DNA of 33,953 bases, taken from Chloroflexota bacterium. GTDB taxonomy: Bacteria > Chloroflexota > Dehalococcoidia > SHYB01. The position numbers and the translations under genes were made by a program. Position 1 is the first letter of the stretch; every line of letters starts with the position of its first letter. Positions 1 through 7,807 of this stretch are shown here, piece by piece. The notes below the pieces were generated by a model, which saw nothing but the letters and a program-made list of their open reading frames with translations, ran no database searches and was not told the origin of the DNA. The stretch covers positions 1 to 33,953 of the forward strand of contig JACZVV010000020.1 of assembly GCA_022572465.1 (NCBI GenBank), written 5' to 3'.

Positions 1-1028
1 AACATGAAGAGGTCGGGGCCCTTGATGGCCTGACGGTCCCAGGGGCTGAAGCCCATGACCGGGTTGAGGCCCCCGGTGGCGCACGGCAGCTGATGGACGC
101 GCTCCAGGCCGTCCTTGAGTCCCACGCGCGTCAGGTTCGTCGACCTCCTCAGGCCCTCCAGCATCAGGGTCATCATGTCGTACCCGATGGCATGGATGAA
201 GACCGGCGGGGGCCGCTCGCCGTAGCGCGCTTCGTAGGCCGCCTCAAGCCGGGCCAGCACCGGGTTTCTCGGCTCGTACTGGTCGACCCAGATAATGCCC
301 TCGTTGACCTCGATGGCCTTGGGGTCCAGGGCCATGGTCAGCATGGCGATGTTGGAGAAGCGCGGGACGTCCCAACCCAGCTCCCGAATGGCCCGCCCGA
401 ACGCCAGGGTCGGCTCGGCCATGCCCAGGAACAGGGCGCAGTCCGGCGAGGCGGCGCGGATGCGCTCCATCTGGGGGACGACGTCGGTGGCGTGGACGTT
501 GGCCAGCTGGTGCGAGACGATCTCGATGTCCTGCTCTCTGGCCTCCTGGGCGAAGCCGGCGAAGTAGCGCTCGCCGACGACGCCGGACTGCAGGATGCCG
601 ACGCGGCGGTGGCCGAGCTGGGCCATGAGCCGGGCCAGGTAGAGCCCCTCGTCGGGCAGGGAGCCCGCCTGAAAGTGGAAGTACCACTCGCCGCGGGCGG
701 TCTCGTCGCCCGACCATTGAATCGTCGGGACCTTGCCCTGGTCGACGGTGTCGATGACGGCCAGGGTGTTGTCGGTGATGCCGGGGCCGAGGATCCCCAC
801 GATCTCGGGGTTGCTCGCCAGATGGCGCCAGCCGGCGACGGCGTTCTCCGGCAGCCCCTCGTGGGCGGCGTTGGCGGCATGGTACACCAGCTCCACCTGC
901 CGGCCCTCGACGCCTCCCCGCGCGTTGAACTCCTCGAGCCTGAGCTCCATGGCGCGAAAGTTGGGGTTAGCAGGGTTGATGGCCGGGGCGTCGTAGAGGA
1001 CGCCGATCTTGATCGGCATTGGGGGCAT
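1..1028 (-). CDS. ABC-transporter-type branched-chain amino acid/amide substrate-binding protein (Peripla_BP_6), partial at window edge
   Basis: The 342 visible codons read from an ATG at 1028 to the left edge without a stop, so the C-terminus is missing. The protein opens with IKIGVLYD, the usual first strand of type I periplasmic binding proteins of the LivJ/AmiC family. It continues with the fold's typical pieces: an AMELRLEEFNARGGV segment, GILGPGITDN, then VGILQSGVVGERY at the second lobe. The ATG at 1028 is chosen over one at 1019 because an AGGAG lies 8 bases upstream. It follows the thiolase gene by 38 bp and is probably the last gene of a three-gene operon. No signal peptide or lipobox precedes the mature-like N-terminus, so it may be a cytoplasmic ligand sensor rather than a transporter component; that is inference. 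The family call is firm; the ligand is unknown. Confidence 0.85.
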   Translation of the reverse strand, partial: MPPMPIKIGVLYDAPAINPANPNFRAMELRLEEFNARGGVEGRQVELVYHAANAAHEGLPENAVAGWRHLASNPEIVGILGPGITDNTLAVIDTVDQGKVPTIQWSGDETARGEWYFHFQAGSLPDEGLYLARLMAQLGHRRVGILQSGVVGERYFAGFAQEAREQDIEIVSHQLANVHATDVVPQMERIRAASPDCALFLGMAEPTLAFGRAIRELGWDVPRFSNIAMLTMALDPKAIEVNEGIIWVDQYEPRNPVLARLEAAYEARYGERPPPVFIHAIGYDMMTLMLEGLRRSTNLTRVGLKDGLERVHQLPCATGGLNPVMGFSPWDRQAIKGPDLFM

Positions 1029-1066
1029 GGTTCGCGCTCCTCGGGGAGGCCGTCGCGCCGGGACGG

Positions 1067-2221
1067 CTACTCGCGGTAGAAGGTCATGCAGCCGGCCGTG
1101 GGCCCGCCGCCGTTGGCCGCCACGGCGACCCGAGCGTTGGCCACCTGCCGGGGGCCCAGGTTGCCGCGAAGCTGCTCCACGGCCTCGATGACGTGGCTGA
1201 TGCCGTGGACCCGGCCGATATTGAGCATGCCGCCGTTGGTGTTGGTGGGCAGCTTACCGCCCAGGCGCGTGTTCCCTTCGGCCACGAAGGGGCCGGCCTC
1301 GCCGAACTTGCAGAAGCCCAGCGCCTCCAGCCATTGCAGGGTGATGATGGTGAAGCCGTCGTAGACCTGCGCGGTGTCGACGTCCTCCGGCTTGAACTGG
1401 GAGCGTTGCCACATTTTGGGCGCGGCGTGGTGCGACCCCATGTTCGCCATGTCCGGCCACTGGAACCAATCGGGCCGCGGGCCGGTGCCGAAAGCCCAGC
1501 TATCGATATAGACCGGCCGGTGACGGAGGTCCTTGGCCCGCTCGGCGGTGGTGATGATAACGGCGCCGGCGCCGGTGACCGGCAGGTCGCAGTCGAACAG
1601 GCGCAGCGGCTCGCTGATGTAGCGGCACGCCAGGTAGTCCTCCATCGTCATGGGGTCGCGGAAGATGGCCCGCTCGTTCAGCGCTGCCCACTCCCGCTGC
1701 GTGACCGCCACCGCGCCGAAGTGCTCCTCCGTGGCGCCGTAGACGTGCATGTAGCGCCGCATGTACATCCCGAACCACTGCGGCGCGGCGAAGTTGCCGT
1801 AGGGGGCCGAGAACTGCATGTCGCCGCCGACCGCCTTCGGCGCGGTGCGAGAGCCCTCGCCGCCGCTATGGCCGCCGGCCCGGGAGACCGTCCGGTAGAC
1901 CACGCAGGCGTCACAGCTTCCCGAGGCGACGGCCGCCGCCGCGGCGATCACGCCGGTGATCCCCGCCGGGCCGGTGCCGCTCAGGTCCGTGTACCACTGG
2001 AGCTCGCCGATGCCCAACGTCTCCGACACCTCCCACGTGGTGACCATCTCGAACGGAAAGCCGTACTGGGCGACGCCGTCGATCTCCGCGGGCTTCAGTC
2101 CCGAGTCCTCGATGGCGGTCTTACAGGCCAGGTAGGCCGTCTCGTGGACTGTGAGATCGGTCTTGCGGCTCACCGGCGAGTAGCCGACGCCGACGACGGC
2201 CAGCTTTCGGCCCGTGGACAT
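1067..2221 (-). CDS. Thiolase-like (SCP-x / Ltp2-type) protein, partner of DUF35 protein
   Basis: 384 aa, normal for the lipid-transfer-protein thiolase branch. Visible features are the N-terminal AVVGVGYSP strand, a GITGVIAAAAAVASG helix after the nucleophile position (about residues 87-101), a VYDGF motif at 286-290, and NTNGGMLNIGR with VHG near 327-340. Classical thiolases carry Cys in a C-[SA]-S-G motif before that helix. Here the stretch reads TDLSG (78-82), with no Cys. Ltp2-type members, which act as retro-aldolases with a DUF35 partner in steroid side-chain breakdown, also lack the Cys and use Tyr residues, so C-C bond cleavage of an acyl-CoA is the best guess. An AGAGG lies 8 bases before the ATG. 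The DUF35 gene ends 19 bp upstream, supporting a complex between the two products. The exact reaction is not established. Confidence 0.88.
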   Translation of the reverse strand: MSTGRKLAVVGVGYSPVSRKTDLTVHETAYLACKTAIEDSGLKPAEIDGVAQYGFPFEMVTTWEVSETLGIGELQWYTDLSGTGPAGITGVIAAAAAVASGSCDACVVYRTVSRAGGHSGGEGSRTAPKAVGGDMQFSAPYGNFAAPQWFGMYMRRYMHVYGATEEHFGAVAVTQREWAALNERAIFRDPMTMEDYLACRYISEPLRLFDCDLPVTGAGAVIITTAERAKDLRHRPVYIDSWAFGTGPRPDWFQWPDMANMGSHHAAPKMWQRSQFKPEDVDTAQVYDGFTIITLQWLEALGFCKFGEAGPFVAEGNTRLGGKLPTNTNGGMLNIGRVHGISHVIEAVEQLRGNLGPRQVANARVAVAANGGGPTAGCMTFYRE

Positions 2222-2240
2222 GGGCGCTACCTCTCTTGGT

Positions 2241-2675
2241 TCAGGATGGGCTCTGGCGCGGACGAAACTGAGGTATGGAGACCTCGTCGGCGAGCTCCTC
2301 GAACACCACTTCGACCGGCATGCCGATGTGGACCTGGTCGATGGGGCACTCGACGATGTTGCTGACGATCCGGACGCTGGGGTCCTCCTCCAGCTCCACG
2401 AGGGCGACGACGTAGGGCGCCTTGTCCGCCCAATAGGGGTGGTAGATGTAGTGGGTCTGCGTGTAGGTGTAGACCGTGCCCAGGCCGTTGGTGTCGTGCG
2501 GCGCCAGGTTGCTGGAGAGGCAGCCCCTGCATAGCGGACGGGGCATGTGGATGAACGTGCCGCAGTCCTGACAGCGAAGGATGGCCAGCTTGTGCCGCTT
2601 GGCCGCGTCCCAATAGAACTGGGTGAACTTGTCGGGCAGCGGCAACGGCCTGGGAAGCTGTGGCGCTTGGGACAT
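2241..2675 (-). CDS. DUF35 OB-fold/zinc-ribbon acyl-CoA-associated protein
   Basis: 144 aa, the usual length of DUF35 proteins, which have a rubredoxin-like zinc ribbon followed by an OB fold. The zinc ribbon is visible as Cys35-x2-Cys38 and Cys49-x2-Cys52. The OB-fold half starts at GLGTVYTYTQTHY (about 65-76) and contains PYVVALVELEEDP and the later G-M-P-V-E-V-VFEE strand. DUF35 proteins are typically encoded beside thiolase-fold enzymes and form a complex with them (ChsH2/Ltp2 in steroid degradation), which matches the next gene 19 bp downstream. The ATG at 2675 has an AGGAG about 6 bases upstream. This is the first gene of the operon, 32 bp from an extended -10 promoter. The CoA substrate of the complex is unknown. 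Confidence 0.9.
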   Translation of the reverse strand: MSQAPQLPRPLPLPDKFTQFYWDAAKRHKLAILRCQDCGTFIHMPRPLCRGCLSSNLAPHDTNGLGTVYTYTQTHYIYHPYWADKAPYVVALVELEEDPSVRIVSNIVECPIDQVHIGMPVEVVFEELADEVSIPQFRPRQSPS

Positions 2676-2706
2676 GGACTCTCCTTCCGCCTGGCCCAGC
2701 GGCCCA

Positions 2707-2714
2707 ATTATAGC
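2707..2714 (-). promoter_or_regulatory. Extended -10 promoter for DUF35/thiolase/binding-protein operon
   Basis: On the minus strand the sequence reads TGC then TATAAT (TATAAT at 2712-2707), a perfect extended -10. A recognisable -35 at the ideal distance is not clear; a TTGGCG lies only 13 bases upstream. The -10 is 32 bp before the ATG at 2675, giving a short leader. The call rests on motif match only. Confidence 0.55.
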
Positions 2715-2894
2715 AGCAACAGCGGTTTCGCCAAGTAGCACGAAGCTGGCAGGGTATCCGGCTAACTGACCTGTGGCGCCCTGTCCCCAGACCCTTCGTG
2801 TCGACGGAAACGGGACGAAGGGTGACAACTCCGTCGCTGGACGTAGCCCGACCTGAAGTTGCTTACCGCCGGCCATGCCGGTCCCGGCCTCCGT

Positions 2895-2902
2895 GCTATA
2901 AT
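2895..2902 (+). promoter_or_regulatory. Extended -10 promoter upstream of ThDP enzyme gene
   Basis: A TGC-TATAAT element has its perfect TATAAT hexamer at 2897-2902, 54 bp before the ATG at 2956. No convincing -35 is seen 16-18 bases upstream, as expected for an extended -10 promoter. It stands back to back with the minus-strand extended -10 at 2707-2712, so the 280 bp between the two divergent genes (2676-2955) probably holds both promoters; nothing else is visible there. Confidence 0.5.
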
Positions 2903-2955
2903 CCCCTCCGTCCTCCGTACGAAACGTTGCTCTCTCATCGAAAGGGGTCTATCTC

Positions 2956-4578
2956 ATGGCCGACGTCACCGGCAGTCATCTGGTCGCCCGAGCGTTGCAA
3001 AACGAGGGGGTCGAGACTGTGTTTTACCTGATGGGCGGCCCGATATCGCCCATCATCACCGAGGCGGAGAAGCTGGGATTGAAGGCCTACTACGTCCGTC
3101 ACGAGCAGGCGGCCGCGATGGCGGCCCACGCCTACGCCCGGGCCACGGGCAAGACCGGCGTCTGCGTCACCACCTCCGGGCCGGGGACGGCCAACGCCAT
3201 CACCGGCATCGCCAACGCCCAGGCCGACGCGTGCCCGGTCATCTGCCTCGGCGGCTCCGTCAACGTCGAGAGCATCACCCTGGACGCCTTCCAGGAGATG
3301 GACCAGGTGCCGATGTTCAAATCGGTCACCAAGCTGGCGTTCAAGGCCGACCTGACTCACCGCCTCCCCGAGTACCTCAGCGTCGCCTTTCGCCACGCTC
3401 AAGACGGCTGCAAGGGCGCGGTCTATGTGGACCTGCCCGGCGACGTGCTCAGCGGCAAGGTCGACGACGAGACGGTCCTGTTCCCTACGTCGTACCGTGT
3501 CGAGTCGCGATCGATGGGCGACCCCGCGTTGGTGCGGCAGGCGATCGACCTGCTGGCGAAAGCGGAGAGGCCGGTGGTGGTCTCGGGCAGCGGCATCCTG
3601 TGGTCGGAGGCCTCGGACGAGTACCGCGCCTTCATCGACGCCACGGGCATTCCTTTTTACACCACGCCGCAGGGGCGCGGCGCCATCGCCGAGGACCACG
3701 ATCTGGTGATGCCCGGCGCTCGCTCGCAGGCCTTCCGCGAGGCCGACGTCGTGTTGGTGCTCGGGACACGGGCCAACGCCATGCTGTTCAACTTCCAAGC
3801 GCCGCGCTTCAACGCCAACGCCAAGTTTATCGAGGTGAACATCGACGGCAAAGAGCTGGGCCATAACCGGCCCGTGGACGTGGGCATCCTGGGCGACGCC
3901 AAGATGGTGATCCAGCAGCTCACGGAGGAGGCCCAGGGGCGCATCGATTCGAGCAAGTTCAGCGCGTGGGTCGACAACCTCCGGGCCCAAGACGCGGCCC
4001 GCGCGGAGCGGTCGGAGGCCTTGCTCAACTCGGACCAGACGCCGATCCATCCGCTGCGCCTGTGCAAGGAGCTGCGGGAGGTCATGTCGCGAGAAACGAT
4101 CCTCGTGGTGGACGGGCACGAGATTCTGGGCTTCGCCCGCCACTCTATCCCGACCTACCTGCCGCGGCACCGCATCAACGCCGGCCCCCACGGGTGCATG
4201 GGCGTGGGCGTGCCCTTCGGTCTGGGCGCCCAGGCGGCCCACCCGGACAAGCAGGTGGTGGTGCTCAGCGGCGACGGCGCCTTCGGCTGGAACGGCATGG
4301 AGATGGACACCGCCGTGCGCCTCAATCTGCCCATCAAGGTCGTCATCAGCAACAATGCCGGCTTCACCGGCCGCGGCTCCTACGGCTCGGTGGGCCGCGA
4401 GCTCGGCTGGCAGCGGTACGACAAGATGATGGAGGCCATCGGCTGCCACGGCGAGTGGGTCGAGGAGCCCGACGATATTCGCCCCGCGCTGGAGCGGGCC
4501 TTCGCCGCAGACGGCCCCGCCGTGGTCAACGTGAAGACCGAGCCCACCGCCCTGGCGGGGTCGGCCGTCGGGATGTAG
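2956..4578 (+). CDS. Thiamine-diphosphate-dependent enzyme, acetolactate synthase / 2-hydroxyacyl-CoA lyase-like
   Basis: 540 aa, the three-domain length of the POX/AHAS family. The N-terminal PYR domain carries the catalytic Glu50 in RHEQAAAMAA, followed by TSGPGTANAITGIANA. The C-terminal PP domain has the ThDP/Mg motif beginning G439-D440-G441 and ending at Asn466-Asn467. Members decarboxylate or cleave 2-oxo or 2-hydroxyacyl substrates through a ThDP carbanion; acetolactate synthase, oxalyl-CoA decarboxylase and 2-hydroxyacyl-CoA lyase are the nearest kinds. No acetolactate synthase small-subunit or other branched-chain biosynthetic gene is adjacent, so a catabolic role is more likely than branched-chain amino acid synthesis. 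AAAGGGG lies about 9 bases before the ATG. An amidohydrolase gene follows 73 bp downstream on the same strand. Family certain; substrate unknown. Confidence 0.9.
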   Translation: MADVTGSHLVARALQNEGVETVFYLMGGPISPIITEAEKLGLKAYYVRHEQAAAMAAHAYARATGKTGVCVTTSGPGTANAITGIANAQADACPVICLGGSVNVESITLDAFQEMDQVPMFKSVTKLAFKADLTHRLPEYLSVAFRHAQDGCKGAVYVDLPGDVLSGKVDDETVLFPTSYRVESRSMGDPALVRQAIDLLAKAERPVVVSGSGILWSEASDEYRAFIDATGIPFYTTPQGRGAIAEDHDLVMPGARSQAFREADVVLVLGTRANAMLFNFQAPRFNANAKFIEVNIDGKELGHNRPVDVGILGDAKMVIQQLTEEAQGRIDSSKFSAWVDNLRAQDAARAERSEALLNSDQTPIHPLRLCKELREVMSRETILVVDGHEILGFARHSIPTYLPRHRINAGPHGCMGVGVPFGLGAQAAHPDKQVVVLSGDGAFGWNGMEMDTAVRLNLPIKVVISNNAGFTGRGSYGSVGRELGWQRYDKMMEAIGCHGEWVEEPDDIRPALERAFAADGPAVVNVKTEPTALAGSAVGM

Positions 4579-4651
4579 CCTTCATCTCCCAAATCAGTTA
4601 CGTAAGGGGCGGCGGAAGCGGCGGAAGGACCGATAGACGGAGGCGTTATCG

Positions 4652-5818
4652 ATGCCGGACCTAGAGCTGATCGACGCCGACGGGCACATCCTCGAGCCGG
4701 CCGGGATGTGGCGAGAGCGCATCGAAGCCAGGCACCGCGACGCCGCGCCCCGCGTTGAGCTGTGCAACGGCAAGGAGGCGTGGTTCGTCGAGGACCACCT
4801 GCTCCTGGAGGCGCGGCGGGAGGACAATCGGGGGCTGGGCTTCTCCGGGGCCGCCGGGCGAACGCTCGAAGAGGTGCGCGACCTCAAGTACGTCGACAAT
4901 CCGCCGGGGGCATTCGACCCCAACGAGCGGTTGAAGGTCCTGGACGGCGAGGGCATGCGGCGCGCGGTCCTGTATCCCACCACCGGCCTGTTTATCAACA
5001 ACGGCCGAATTCGAGACGGGGCGCTGGTGACGGCGTGCGCGCGGGCCTATAACGACTGGATCGGCGAGTTCTGCCACGCCAGCCCGGAACGGCTGTACGG
5101 CGCGGCCGCGGTCCCCCTGCACGACGTCGCCGCGGCGGTGGCCGAGCTGGAGCGGGCCGTGACCAGGCTCGATCTCCGGGCGGCCTTCATCCGGCCCGCG
5201 CCCTACGTCGACGACCTGCCGTTCAACCACGAGGTCTACGATCCGTTTTGGGACGCCGCCCAGAGCCTTGGCGTGCCGGTGGGTCTTCATCCCGCCGTGG
5301 GCGACGACATGCCCGGCGCCAGCCGCCGCTTTGGCATCTACGGCGAGCTTCCGTCGCAACGGCGGCTTGGCATGGGCACGGCCTTCGCCCAGGGCCTGGG
5401 AAACCCCATCGACATGATCGTGAGCATGGGGTGGTTCATCTTCGGCGGCGTCTGCGAGCGGTTTCCACGTTTGAAGATCGTCGTCCTCGAGTCGGCCGGC
5501 GGGTGGATCGAGCCGATCCTCGAGCGCATGGACCACCAGCGCGAAATCTTCGGCTACGACCTGGGGCACCTGAGCCTGGCGCCGACCGACTACTTCCGGC
5601 GGCAGATGTGGGTGTCGTTCGACCCCGACGAGCGCATGCTGGCGGTGACGGCGGAGACGCTGGGGGACGACCGCATCGTGTGGGCCAGCGACTTTCCCCA
5701 CCCCGACGCCAAGTACCCGGGTAGCGGCGATGAGGTGCGGCGTCACCTGTCGGCGCTTTCGGACGAGTCGCAACGCCGGATCGCGGGCCAGAACGCGGCA
5801 GCGCTCTACGGCCTGTAG
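4652..5818 (+). CDS. Amidohydrolase family 2 (Amidohydro_2) metal-dependent TIM-barrel hydrolase/decarboxylase
   Basis: 388 aa, typical of the PF04909-type family that includes ACMSD and other metal-dependent decarboxylases and hydrolases. The first metal-site strand is DADGHILEP at residues 8-16, where the usual HxH is represented by D10 and H12. The barrel His is H213 in GLHPAVG. The last catalytic Asp is D347 in ASDFPHPD. GGAGG lies 8 bases before the ATG. It is the first of four members of this family in the window. Its 3' end, including the TAG stop, is copied in the tandem repeat that follows. The substrate is not predictable; co-direction with the ThDP gene suggests one transcription unit. 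Confidence 0.88.
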   Translation: MPDLELIDADGHILEPAGMWRERIEARHRDAAPRVELCNGKEAWFVEDHLLLEARREDNRGLGFSGAAGRTLEEVRDLKYVDNPPGAFDPNERLKVLDGEGMRRAVLYPTTGLFINNGRIRDGALVTACARAYNDWIGEFCHASPERLYGAAAVPLHDVAAAVAELERAVTRLDLRAAFIRPAPYVDDLPFNHEVYDPFWDAAQSLGVPVGLHPAVGDDMPGASRRFGIYGELPSQRRLGMGTAFAQGLGNPIDMIVSMGWFIFGGVCERFPRLKIVVLESAGGWIEPILERMDHQREIFGYDLGHLSLAPTDYFRRQMWVSFDPDERMLAVTAETLGDDRIVWASDFPHPDAKYPGSGDEVRRHLSALSDESQRRIAGQNAAALYGL

Positions 5819-5909
5819 AAATAGGACTTACGCGGCAGCGCTCTACGGCCTTTAGACACGGGACTACGCGGCGGGGCCTCTACGGCCTGTAGGCGTGAGG
5901 CTACGCGGC
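5793..5909. repeat. About 37-bp tandem repeat, three copies, built from the end of the amidohydrolase gene
   Basis: Copies run 5793-5829 (37 nt), 5830-5865 (36 nt) and 5866-5902 (37 nt), with a 7-base start of a fourth (ACGCGGC) from 5903. Each begins ACGCGGC and contains CTCTACGGCCT followed by TAG. Copy 1 encodes the last residues (N-A-A-A-L-Y-G-L) and stop of the plus-strand gene. Copies 2 and 3 are degenerate. The minus-strand gene's stop codon (5901-5903) sits on the junction with the fourth start, so the repeat links both convergent genes. It has the look of a replication-slippage duplication. Confidence 0.8.
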
Positions 5910-6692
5910 CGCCTCGACCGCCTCGGGCACCTTGAACTCGCCAAGCGTGAAGTACTTGGTCATGGTGTCTTCCATGAACTGAGGCGCCTCCCAGGTCTCC
6001 ATGAACCAGCCGGTGGGGCACATCGTCAGAATCTCGACGAAGCTGAACCCCAGGTTGTCCCGCTGGGCGTGCAGGGCCTTGCGGACCATGCGCTTGGTCC
6101 GGATGATGGCCGCGGGACTGTGGACCGAGCCCCGGGCGGAGTAGGCCGTCCCCTCGAGCTGCGCGAGAAGCTCTGCGGTCTTGATGGGCATGCCGTGAAC
6201 CTTGGCGTCGCGGCCCTGGAGCGTGCTCTTGGTCTTGTGGCCCACCATCGTCGTGGCGGTCATGTGTCCGCCGGTCTCGCCGTTGACCATGTTGTTCAAG
6301 AGAAAGACGGTGAAGTTCTCACCGCGGGCCGCGCAGTGCACCGCCTCCGCGATGCCCTCGCTGACCAGGTCGCCGTCGCCCTGGATCGTGATCACGAACC
6401 GGTCGGGCAGCATCCGCTTGACGCCGGTGGCGACGGACGGAGCGCGCCCGTGCAAGGCGTTGATCCGGTCGTTCTGCATCATCACGTCCAAGGCGCTGTA
6501 GCAGCCAATGCCGGCCACCTGGATGAGGTTCTCCTGGATGCCCATCTCTTCGATGATCTCGCCGATGATCCGGTAAGCCATCGGCTCGCCGCAGCCCGGG
6601 CACATATGGTGAGTCCCCAGGTTCACGCTGTTCTTGGGCAGCGACCAAACTTTCTTCAGCTGCTCCTTGGCTTGTTCTTTCGTCATCGGCAT
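5901..6692 (-). CDS. 2-oxoacid:ferredoxin oxidoreductase, beta (ThDP-binding) subunit
   Basis: 263 aa, the usual length for KorB/VorB-type subunits. It contains C31-P-G-C34-GEP and G-I-G-C64, supplying cysteines for a 4Fe-4S cluster, then HGRAPSVATG (81-90). The ThDP/Mg motif starts at GDGD (105-108) and ends at N133-N134, followed by NGETGGH. The complex oxidatively decarboxylates a 2-oxoacid with CoA, giving acyl-CoA, CO2 and reduced ferredoxin, or the reverse. It is the last gene of a four-gene operon, 17 bp after the alpha subunit. The ATG at 6692 has AAGGAG 8 bases upstream and is preferred over the ATG at 6686. The substrate (2-oxoglutarate, branched-chain or aryl 2-oxoacid) cannot be assigned. 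Confidence 0.92.
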   Translation of the reverse strand: MPMTKEQAKEQLKKVWSLPKNSVNLGTHHMCPGCGEPMAYRIIGEIIEEMGIQENLIQVAGIGCYSALDVMMQNDRINALHGRAPSVATGVKRMLPDRFVITIQGDGDLVSEGIAEAVHCAARGENFTVFLLNNMVNGETGGHMTATTMVGHKTKSTLQGRDAKVHGMPIKTAELLAQLEGTAYSARGSVHSPAAIIRTKRMVRKALHAQRDNLGFSFVEILTMCPTGWFMETWEAPQFMEDTMTKYFTLGEFKVPEAVEAAA

Positions 6693-6709
6693 GGCGGGAG
6701 CTCCTTGAT

Positions 6710-7798
6710 CTAGGCGGGAACCTTCATCTGCTCGTAGGTCTCTCGTATCTTGGCTGTCAGGTTCGGAATCTCGATGGCCTTGCCCATGCCGAACCCAGAA
6801 TCGTCCTGACTGATGCGGCCGATGAAGTGGACGGGCACTCGGCCCAGCACCGTCAGCCGCACGTCGTCGACCATCTGGCCGTTGTTCAGCTCGAAGACGG
6901 CGAGGGCCTTGGCCTTCTCCGCCGCCTCCAACACCTCTTTTTTGGGAAAGGGCCACATGGTGATGGGCCGCACGAACCCGATCTTCATCCCCTCCTCGCG
7001 AAGGAGGCCGACGGCGTATTTGGCGAACCGCGAGACGTAACCATAGGAGATGACGACCAGGTCTGCGTCGTCCAGGTGACCGGTCTCGGCCAGGGAGGGC
7101 ACGTTCTCTTCGAGATAGGCGATCCGCTCCATGGCGCGCTCTTGAAGCTCGCCGTAGGCCATGGCCGACTTGTCGCCGAGGGAGTAGGTGCCGCGGATGA
7201 AGCTGTTGATGCGTGGGACGCGGCCCTTGGCGCCGTCGATGGCCCAGTCCTTCTCCTTCAGATCGCTCTCATCGAAGTCGTGGAACTCCATCGCTTCGAC
7301 GGTGTGGGTCAAGATATAGTCGGCCTGGATCATCACCGGCGTGCGGAACTTGTCGGCGGTGTAGAAGGCCAGGCGGGTCAGGTCGGCCGCCTCTTGGACG
7401 GTGTGCGGCGCGTAGGAGATGTAACGGTACTCGCCGTGGCCGCCGCCCCGCGTGCCGACGCGGTACTCGGTCTGGCCTCGGGCCATGTGGACGAAGACGT
7501 AGGCGACCTCGGCGGCGAACATCTCGGACATGGCCTCGTGCATCAGGCTCATGCCGGTGACGGTGGTGGAGCACATCGCCCGGTTGCCGGTGGCGGCGGC
7601 GCCCCACACCATGTTGATGGCCTCGCCCTCGCTCTCGGCGTTCATGGTCACGCCGCCGATCTTGGCCAGCTCCTGCGTCATCTCCTCGATCAGGTGGGAG
7701 TTGGGTTGGATCGGGTAGCTGGCGTAGAACCGGCATCCCGCCAGGGCCGCCGAATGAGCGATGGCTTTGCTCCCATCGATCAGCTGCTTGTCACCCAT
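6710..7798 (-). CDS. 2-oxoacid:ferredoxin oxidoreductase, alpha (pyrimidine-domain) subunit
   Basis: 362 aa, matching stand-alone alpha subunits such as KorA/VorA rather than the fused gamma-alpha form. It shows the domain I start with YASYPIQPNSHLIEEM (about residues 23-38), the ESEGEAINMVWGAAATG segment with the ThDP-activating Glu, and VTGMSLMHEAMSEMF. Two motifs are atypical: the family hallmark YPITPS reads YPIQPN, losing a Thr that contacts substrate in studied members, and RGGPSTG is replaced by ARGQTEYRVGTRGGG. The acid oxidised may therefore be unusual. AAGGAAG precedes the ATG by 5 bases. It lies 9 bp after the ferredoxin-like delta gene. Confidence 0.9.
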   Translation of the reverse strand: MGDKQLIDGSKAIAHSAALAGCRFYASYPIQPNSHLIEEMTQELAKIGGVTMNAESEGEAINMVWGAAATGNRAMCSTTVTGMSLMHEAMSEMFAAEVAYVFVHMARGQTEYRVGTRGGGHGEYRYISYAPHTVQEAADLTRLAFYTADKFRTPVMIQADYILTHTVEAMEFHDFDESDLKEKDWAIDGAKGRVPRINSFIRGTYSLGDKSAMAYGELQERAMERIAYLEENVPSLAETGHLDDADLVVISYGYVSRFAKYAVGLLREEGMKIGFVRPITMWPFPKKEVLEAAEKAKALAVFELNNGQMVDDVRLTVLGRVPVHFIGRISQDDSGFGMGKAIEIPNLTAKIRETYEQMKVPA

Positions 7799-7807
7799 GT
7801 TGCTTCC

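Noticed and set aside
2935-4449. A 504-codon open frame antisense to the ThDP enzyme gene, and similar long antisense frames elsewhere
   Set aside because: High-GC third positions create open frames on the opposite strand. The translation is low-complexity (His/Gly/Arg/Val-rich), has no family motif and no ribosome site, while the plus strand has full ThDP motifs.
2956-4578. Assignment as acetolactate synthase large subunit (ilvB)
   Set aside because: No ilvN or ilvC is adjacent and the motifs shared are common to the whole ThDP family, so a specific symbol is not supported.
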